The notes beneath the pieces were generated by a model. It saw only the letters and a list, made by a program, of their open reading frames with translations. It searched no databases and had not been told where the DNA came from. From Micromonospora narathiwatensis (lineage in GTDB: Bacteria > Actinomycetota > Actinomycetes > Mycobacteriales > Micromonosporaceae), in assembly GCF_900089605.1 (NCBI RefSeq), contig NZ_LT594324.1:6448001-6512000 (forward strand): a stretch of DNA of 64,000 nucleotides, given 5' to 3'. Positions 59,392 to 64,000 of this stretch are shown piece by piece (position 1 is the stretch's first letter; the number at the start of each line of letters is the position of its first letter). A program made the translations under genes and the position numbers.

Positions 59392-62169
59392 TCACAACTC
59401 CTCGGTGAGCAGCGCGCGGACCCGCGCGGCATCCGGATGCTCGATCTCGGTGAGGATGTCCAACGATCGCCGCCAGGATCGCCGGGCGGCAGCACGGTCA
59501 CCGGACGCGTGCTGGGTCTCACCCAGATAGCGGAGGGTGATCGCCTCGTTGGGGCGGTCGCCGAGCCGCTCATAGAGCGCGAGCGCCTCCCGGTAGCAGG
59601 CGATCGCCTGCTCGATGTCGAGGTGCCGGTAGGCGTACCCGAGGCTGTCCCACGCGCCGGCCATGCCGACCGGGTCGCCGACGCGCTCCAGCAGGGTCAA
59701 CGACCGCCGGCAGTGCACGATCGCCTGTTCGTGCTCGCCGAGCAGCGCGTGGCACCAACCCACCGAGTTGAGCGTGCTCGCCACCCCCCGCTCGTGGCCG
59801 GCGCGCTGGAACAGCTCCAGCGCCCGCCGGTCCTGGCGCAACGCCTCGCCGATGTCGCCCCGCTGCTCGTACAGCCAGCCCAGGCTGCGGTGGGTGAACC
59901 CCTGCCCGACCAGATCGTCGAGCCCCGCGAACAACTCCAGCGCCTGCCGGTAGTGCTCCCGCGCGGCGTCGAACCGGTGCAACCGGACGTAGGCGCCACC
60001 CACGGTCCGATGCGCCTCCGCCTCGGCGGCCCGGTCACCCTGCCGCCGCGCGGCGGCCACCCCGGCCTGCCCGGCCCGTACCCAGTCCGACCAGTGGCCG
60101 CGCCGGGCGAAGAAGTTGGTGGACGCCCACGCCAGCGGCCACACGTACCGGTCGAGCCCGTGGCGCGCCGCCTGCTCCAGCCCGGCGAGCAGCGCCGCGT
60201 GCTCCGCGTCGAACCACGCGAGCGCCGCGGGCTGGTCCGCGAACCCCTCGACGGCCACCCCGGCGGCGACCGGCGGCACCTCCAGCGGGTCGCGGTGCGG
60301 CCAGAGCAACCGGTCGGCGGCGAGCGCGGCGGCCAGGTAGTGCTCCACCGCCCGCTGCCGCGCCGCCGGCAACTCGGGGTCGTCGCGGCCCAACTCGGCG
60401 GCGTACATCCGGAGCAGGTCGTGCAGCAGCAGCCGGCCCGGAACATGCTCCACCACCAGGTGCGCCGCCGCCAACTCCCGCAGCGCCGGCCGTACCTCGT
60501 CGGCGGCCTGACCGGCGAGGCTGGCCACGGCGGCAACCGCGAAGTCCGGGCCGGGGTGCGCGGCCAGCAGCCGGAACAGCCGGGCCGCGCCCCGGGTGAG
60601 ACCGTGGTACGACCAGGAGAAGACGGCCCGTACGTCGGTGGTGGTGTCGCCACCGGTGAACGCGTCGAGTCCACCGCCTGGCGGCAGCTCCGCGGCGAGC
60701 GCCGCGAGCGTGAACTCAGGGTGGGCGGCGGCCCGGGCGGCCACGATCGCCAACGCCAGCGGCAGCCGCCCGCACGCGTCGATGATCGCCTCCACCGCCG
60801 CCGGCTCCCCGGCCAGCCGCGTGGCACCCAACCGGCGGGCCATCAGCTCCCGGCACTCGTGCGTGGGCAGCGGCGCCAGGCGCAGCGGCCGGGCACCCTC
60901 GGCGACCACCAGATTGGAGAGCTGGTTGCGGCTGACGACCACCGCCGCGCAGCCGGCCGCGCCGGGCAGCAGCGGACGGACCTGCTCGGCGTCGCGGACA
61001 TTGTCCAGCACCACCAGCACCCGCCGGTCGGCCAGCAGGCTGCGGTAGAGCCCGGCCTGCGCCTCGATCGTGGCCGGCACCCGATCGGGCGGCACACCGA
61101 GCGCGTCGAGGAAGCCGCGCAGTGCCTCACCGGCCGTGACCGGCGTCCCGGTCGGATCGAACCCGCGCATGGTGACGAACAACTGCCCGTCCGGAAAGTC
61201 GTCCAGGACCGTGTGCGCCAGCCGTACCGCGAAGAGGGTCTTGCCGACGCCGGCCGGTCCACCGACGAGCACCACGGGGGAGCCGTCCGGCGCGGAACGC
61301 AGCAGCTTCCGACCCTGGGCGAGGTCGTCGGCGCGGCCCACGAACTGCGGCGGGTCGGGCGGCAGCAGGCAGGGCCGCAGCGGCTTGCCACGGTCGGCCG
61401 GCGGCGGTCGCGGCGGCAGCCGCCGGTGCAGGATGTCCCGCTGAAGCTCGTGCAGCTCCGGCGCGTCGAGTCCACGCTCCTGCAGCAGCACCAGGCCCTC
61501 GCGGCAGACCTCGGCCGCCTCGTCCACCCGCTGCTCGGCATAGAGCGCCAGGGCGAGCAGCCGCCGCACGGCCTCGTCGTACGGGTCGTCGACCAGCGCG
61601 CCGGAGAGTTGCGCGATCGCCTCGGCGTGCCGGCCGAGCGCGCTGAGCGCCTCCGCGTACCCGCGCCGCGCGGTCCGGCGTGTCGCGTCGAGCCGGGCGA
61701 CCTCCGGCAGCACGAACGAGCGGTCCGCCACGTCGGCGAAGGCCGGGCCACGCCACAACGCCAGCGCGCGATCGAGCAGCGCGGCGGCGCGTTCGGTCAG
61801 ATCCGGCTCGCCCGTGTCGAGCAGCCGGCGGCCCTCCGCGCACCAGCGCTCGAACCGGCGGTGGTCGACCGAGTCCGCCGGCACGTCGAGCCGGTACGCC
61901 GCACTGGCGCCCGAGCCGACCGTCACCACGACCGGCCCGTCCGCGTCGCCCAGCGCACGGCGCAGGTGGGACACGTGGCTACGGAGCGTGGCCCGCGCGC
62001 CGGGCGGTGGCGTGGTGCCCCACAGCAGCTCGACCACCCGGGACGCCGGCACCGCCGAGCCCGCCTCGACCAGCAGGATCGCCAGCAGTTCCACCAGTTT
62101 CGGGCCGAGCCGGACGGGCCGCTGCCCGAGCGTCACGCGCACGGGACCGAGCACGCCGATGCGCAACAC
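59392..62169 (-). CDS. AfsR/SARP-type regulator (HTH-BTAD-NB-ARC-TPR)
   Basis: The 925-aa protein begins with an OmpR-like winged helix (RIGVLGPVRVTLGQRPVRLGPKLVELLAILLVEAG, SHVSHLRRALGD). A BTAD domain follows (to about residue 250). The NB-ARC ATPase has GGPAGVGKTLFAVRLAH near residues 300-315 and VLVVLDNVRDAEQVRPLLPG. A long C-terminal TPR region carries repeated GDIGEALRQDRRALELFQRAG-like units. This is the full AfsR architecture; such regulators usually switch on specialised metabolism, and AfsR itself is activated by Ser/Thr kinases. A start at 62169 is used. It could receive input from the kinase at 43 kb (speculation). Confidence 0.94.
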   Translation of the reverse strand: MLRIGVLGPVRVTLGQRPVRLGPKLVELLAILLVEAGSAVPASRVVELLWGTTPPPGARATLRSHVSHLRRALGDADGPVVVTVGSGASAAYRLDVPADSVDHRRFERWCAEGRRLLDTGEPDLTERAAALLDRALALWRGPAFADVADRSFVLPEVARLDATRRTARRGYAEALSALGRHAEAIAQLSGALVDDPYDEAVRRLLALALYAEQRVDEAAEVCREGLVLLQERGLDAPELHELQRDILHRRLPPRPPPADRGKPLRPCLLPPDPPQFVGRADDLAQGRKLLRSAPDGSPVVLVGGPAGVGKTLFAVRLAHTVLDDFPDGQLFVTMRGFDPTGTPVTAGEALRGFLDALGVPPDRVPATIEAQAGLYRSLLADRRVLVVLDNVRDAEQVRPLLPGAAGCAAVVVSRNQLSNLVVAEGARPLRLAPLPTHECRELMARRLGATRLAGEPAAVEAIIDACGRLPLALAIVAARAAAHPEFTLAALAAELPPGGGLDAFTGGDTTTDVRAVFSWSYHGLTRGAARLFRLLAAHPGPDFAVAAVASLAGQAADEVRPALRELAAAHLVVEHVPGRLLLHDLLRMYAAELGRDDPELPAARQRAVEHYLAAALAADRLLWPHRDPLEVPPVAAGVAVEGFADQPAALAWFDAEHAALLAGLEQAARHGLDRYVWPLAWASTNFFARRGHWSDWVRAGQAGVAAARRQGDRAAEAEAHRTVGGAYVRLHRFDAAREHYRQALELFAGLDDLVGQGFTHRSLGWLYEQRGDIGEALRQDRRALELFQRAGHERGVASTLNSVGWCHALLGEHEQAIVHCRRSLTLLERVGDPVGMAGAWDSLGYAYRHLDIEQAIACYREALALYERLGDRPNEAITLRYLGETQHASGDRAAARRSWRRSLDILTEIEHPDAARVRALLTEEL

Positions 62170-62293
62170 CCAGGCTCACGCTCCCCACTCGGTCAGCCGT
62201 CCGAACCACCGTAGTGGATCGTCGGCTGTCCATGAGTGGGCCGAGCGTGGCCATCCCGGATGGCGGGTCGGTCGCCGCGATCGATCTCCCGGA

Positions 62294-62614
62294 TCAACCG
62301 CCGGGGGCCTGGTATGGCGGCTTCGTCCGGGTCGCCTCGTCGACCTCCTCGGGCGTCAGCACCGGGACGATCCGGGTGTCCACCCCGCCCGCCGCCCGGA
62401 TGGCGATGACCAGCGCCGCCGCGGCCTTGTGGTCCGGCAGGTCACACACCACGTAGGTGTCGTACTTGCCGAACGAGAAGTACAGGGATTCGATCCGCCC
62501 GCCGCTGCCCTCGATCGCCTTCCGAGCAATCTCGGCCCGCTTGGTACCACCGTCGGCGACCAGCCCTTTGACTCCGTCGGTGGTGTAGGTCGACTCCAAC
62601 AGAAATTTCGGCAC
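62294..62614 (-). CDS. GYD-domain protein
   Basis: The protein is about 106 aa and starts PKFLLESTYTTDGVKGLVADGG. It carries the GYD-type core IESLYFSFGKYDTYVVCDLPDHKAAAALVIAIRAAGG. GYD proteins are small ferredoxin-like-fold proteins of unknown function. The GTG at 62614 is preferred because GTGAGG lies eight bases upstream and family members begin at this PKF position; a GTG at 62623 is the alternative. Single gene. Confidence 0.88.
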   Translation of the reverse strand: MPKFLLESTYTTDGVKGLVADGGTKRAEIARKAIEGSGGRIESLYFSFGKYDTYVVCDLPDHKAAAALVIAIRAAGGVDTRIVPVLTPEEVDEATRTKPPYQAPGG

Positions 62615-62663
62615 CTCGATCACCTCACCCGTCTACTGGCGTTTTGGATCAGCCGCGACGCGC

Positions 62664-62885
62664 TCAGCGCGTTCCCTGGCGTTGGATCCGCTCGCCGCGC
62701 TCGACCTTGGCCCGGCCGTGGTCGCGTTCGGAACCCGAGGTCCCGGTCGCGGCCCGCAGGTGCCGCCGCTCCGGCGAGCGTTCGACCTCCGAGCCCTGCC
62801 GACCCCGGGCACCGCTGCCGGGATTCCGCCCCGCACGTGCCGATTCGCCGCCGGGGTCGTGCTTGTTCGGCTTGTGACTACCCAT
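62664..62885 (-). CDS. Small highly charged hypothetical protein
   Basis: A 73-aa protein, MGSHKPNKHDPGGESARAG..., dominated by Arg, Gly, Glu and Ser and probably disordered. Low complexity makes a coding call uncertain, but the ordered start and the lack of any competing frame support it weakly. No function can be offered. Confidence 0.4.
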   Translation of the reverse strand: MGSHKPNKHDPGGESARAGRNPGSGARGRQGSEVERSPERRHLRAATGTSGSERDHGRAKVERGERIQRQGTR

Positions 62886-63040
62886 GCGCCCGGCGTACCC
62901 GCTGCGCCGGCCGCTAGTCCCGCGGGAAGCGGTCAACCCGCCGTAACGCGTAGAGATGAGGAGGAGCGCGCCAACGACTGGCGGATCGACCTCACCGGCG
63001 GGGCCGGGATGTGACAGGGCTCGGCGGCTCAGGGGCGGCC

Positions 63041-63077
63041 GGCCCCGGCGGCGGGTCGTCGCGCCGCCGCCGGGGCC
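63041..63077. terminator. Terminator after the LALTG peptide gene
   Basis: Perfect 14-bp arms (63041-63054, 63064-63077) with a 9-base loop, 30 bases beyond the stop at 63107. Confidence 0.85.
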
Positions 63078-63106
63078 AGCCTGGAGAACGACGGTCCTCC
63101 GGTCTC

Positions 63107-63271
63107 TTACCGAGACCGGCGAACCTTCGGGACGATGCGCATCAGAGCCGACCCGGCAGCCACCATCGCGAACCCCGCGAGGACGATCCAGAGGGTGCTG
63201 GCCCCGGTGAGGGCCAGGCTGCCGGAGGTAGCCGCACCGGCAGCCGCAGGGGCGGTCACATTGTTGTACAT
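63107..63271 (-). CDS. 54-aa membrane peptide with LALTG motif
   Basis: The peptide reads MYNNVTAPAAAGAATSGS, then LALTG (19-23), a hydrophobic helix (STLWIVLAGFAMVAAGSALM) and a basic tail (RIVPKVRRSR). This is the layout of an LPxTG-type sorting signal: motif, membrane helix, positive end, with only an 18-residue exported part and no N-terminal signal peptide. The ATG lies four bases after the glycosyltransferase stop, and the ribosome site (AAAGGAA) sits inside the end of that gene. It probably is a small membrane partner of the glycosyltransferase. Confidence 0.75.
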   Translation of the reverse strand: MYNNVTAPAAAGAATSGSLALTGASTLWIVLAGFAMVAAGSALMRIVPKVRRSR

Positions 63272-63275
63272 TTTG

Positions 63276-64000
63276 TTACCAGTTCCTTTCTCGGCGAAAA
63301 ACAGAATCCGCGTATGCCTTCGCATGGACAAATTGAAGGAAGATGTCGAGGACCAACTCGTACATCGTCGCCGAAGCGAGCATGTACTTCCAGCCGCGAT
63401 AGCGAATGGTCACCACCCGTTCAACAACGAAGATGCCGGTAACCGCCATCCAGAACGGCTGGATGTGGATCCCCCCGAGTACGGCCACGCTGTACACAAG
63501 AGATCCGAGGTACGCGAACGTGGTGAGTACGCCGAGCAGCGTTACCAACTGCCTGCCCCAGTACGGCCATGTCACCCGCGTGAGCCCGTACTGCAGGCAG
63601 TTCTCCACGGCGCCGCGCTTCCAGCGGAGGCGCTGCCTCCAGAGATCGCCCCACGTGGTCATCACCTCGGTGACCAGGGAGCATTCCTTGGGCGAGAGCA
63701 CCGTGTAGCCGAGATGACGCAGGGCGAAGGTCATCTCGTTGTCCTCGGTCAGCACCGTGGTGTCGTAGACGCCGCCGACTCCGTCGCCTGCGGGAAGCTG
63801 GCCGCTGAGTCTCGCCGCCGACACCTCCATCAGCGTGCCGGCCCTGAACACCGCCGCCGTGCCGGTGACCACCAGGCACTTCCCGTTCAGCCGTGCGACG
63901 TCCCGGGCGTACCGCATGTACTCGTTGCGTTGCAGGTGACCGACGAAACCGCTGCCGCTGCTGCCTCGGAACACACCCCCGACGGCACCCAGCCGCCGGT
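63276..64000 (-). CDS. Processive glycosyltransferase family 2 (right-edge partial)
   Basis: The visible C-terminal 240 residues begin in the conserved GGVFRG segment. They contain VVTGTAAVFRAG, the TEDNEMTFAL acid motif, LSPKECSLVTEVMTTWGDLWRQRLRWKRG (the Q-x-x-RW motif) and at least three C-terminal membrane helices. This is the pattern of hyaluronan/poly-N-acetylglucosamine/cellulose-type synthases, which extend and export a polysaccharide. The N-terminal nucleotide-sugar half lies right of the window. It is coupled to the LALTG peptide gene. Confidence 0.93.
   Translation of the reverse strand, partial: RRLGAVGGVFRGSSGSGFVGHLQRNEYMRYARDVARLNGKCLVVTGTAAVFRAGTLMEVSAARLSGQLPAGDGVGGVYDTTVLTEDNEMTFALRHLGYTVLSPKECSLVTEVMTTWGDLWRQRLRWKRGAVENCLQYGLTRVTWPYWGRQLVTLLGVLTTFAYLGSLVYSVAVLGGIHIQPFWMAVTGIFVVERVVTIRYRGWKYMLASATMYELVLDIFLQFVHAKAYADSVFRRERNW

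Noticed and set aside
59437..62214. Plus-strand frame of 925 codons opposite the AfsR-type gene
   Set aside because: Shadow frame; the minus strand shows the full HTH-BTAD-NB-ARC-TPR order.
62682..63014. Plus-strand frame ending in DEEERANDWRIDLTGG before the terminator
   Set aside because: No start with a ribosome site fits, the upstream part is a shadow of the charged mini-protein, and there is no sign of a conserved product.

Overview
The window is about 70% GC or higher, gene-dense, and uses GTG and even TTG starts, leaderless TAnnnT promoters and 4-base ATGA/GTGA gene overlaps. It encodes an aculeacin-A-acylase-type enzyme, an AfsR/SARP regulator, a LAL-type LuxR regulator, SapA-like secreted proteins and a Ser/Thr kinase with FHA partner. 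Together these point to a filamentous actinomycete of the Micromonosporaceae, most likely Micromonospora or a close relative (inference). No rRNA, tRNA, CRISPR array, intact insertion sequence or prophage was seen.

Layout. 1-5 kb: the cut-off end of a Vsr-type mismatch nicking enzyme facing an Eco29kI-type GIY-YIG restriction enzyme, a coupled GNAT/HTH pair, a GRDP-like protein and a frame-broken phosphotransferase pseudogene. 5.1-6.8 kb: a tightly coupled trio of a small unknown protein, a globin-flavin reductase fusion whose expected proximal His is Tyr, and a DivIVA-domain mini-protein. 7-18 kb: a giant secreted RHS/YD-repeat protein with LamG, Hint and a C-terminal GIY-YIG nuclease tip, followed by an intergenic hairpin, a candidate immunity gene and three further small cytosolic genes in lower-GC DNA. 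18-26 kb: an SDR divergent from an AhpD-like protein, a membrane-anchored unknown, the acylase (with an 11-codon coupled leader peptide), a GH10 xylanase with a ricin-type domain and a small SF1 helicase-like ATPase.

26-39 kb is one catabolic region: SCP-x type thiolase, a pair of MaoC-fold dehydratases, an SDR and a double-headed TetR regulator on one side; an MFS permease, acyl-CoA ligase and FAH-family hydrolase on the minus strand; then HyuA/HyuB and a GntR/FCD regulator. Inverted repeats with TGTA/TACA arms lie in front of hyuA and the GntR gene. The likely job is uptake, CoA activation and carboxylase/hydrolase plus beta-oxidation-like breakdown of an unidentified aromatic or carbonyl substrate.

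39-46.8 kb is an envelope/signalling block on the minus strand: a subtilase, an FHA-HTH protein overlapping a transmembrane Ser/Thr kinase, a SapA-like protein, a small secreted protein and a 4-TM protein. The outer domain of the kinase and the small secreted protein share a recognisable Cys-containing domain. 46.8-51.4 kb holds the LuxR regulator and an ECF sigma factor coupled to a membrane-anchored repeat protein. 51.6-57.4 kb is a MacAB-like export operon (lipoprotein, adaptor, ATPase, permease; all 4-base overlaps) divergent from an OmpR-type two-component system. A 60-bp-period tandem repeat sits at the start of the adaptor gene. 57.4-64 kb holds small ORFs, an SDR, a 73-aa peptide unit with its own promoter and terminator, an AfsR-type regulator, a GYD protein, a charged mini-protein and, at the right edge, a processive glycosyltransferase coupled to a 54-aa LALTG membrane peptide.
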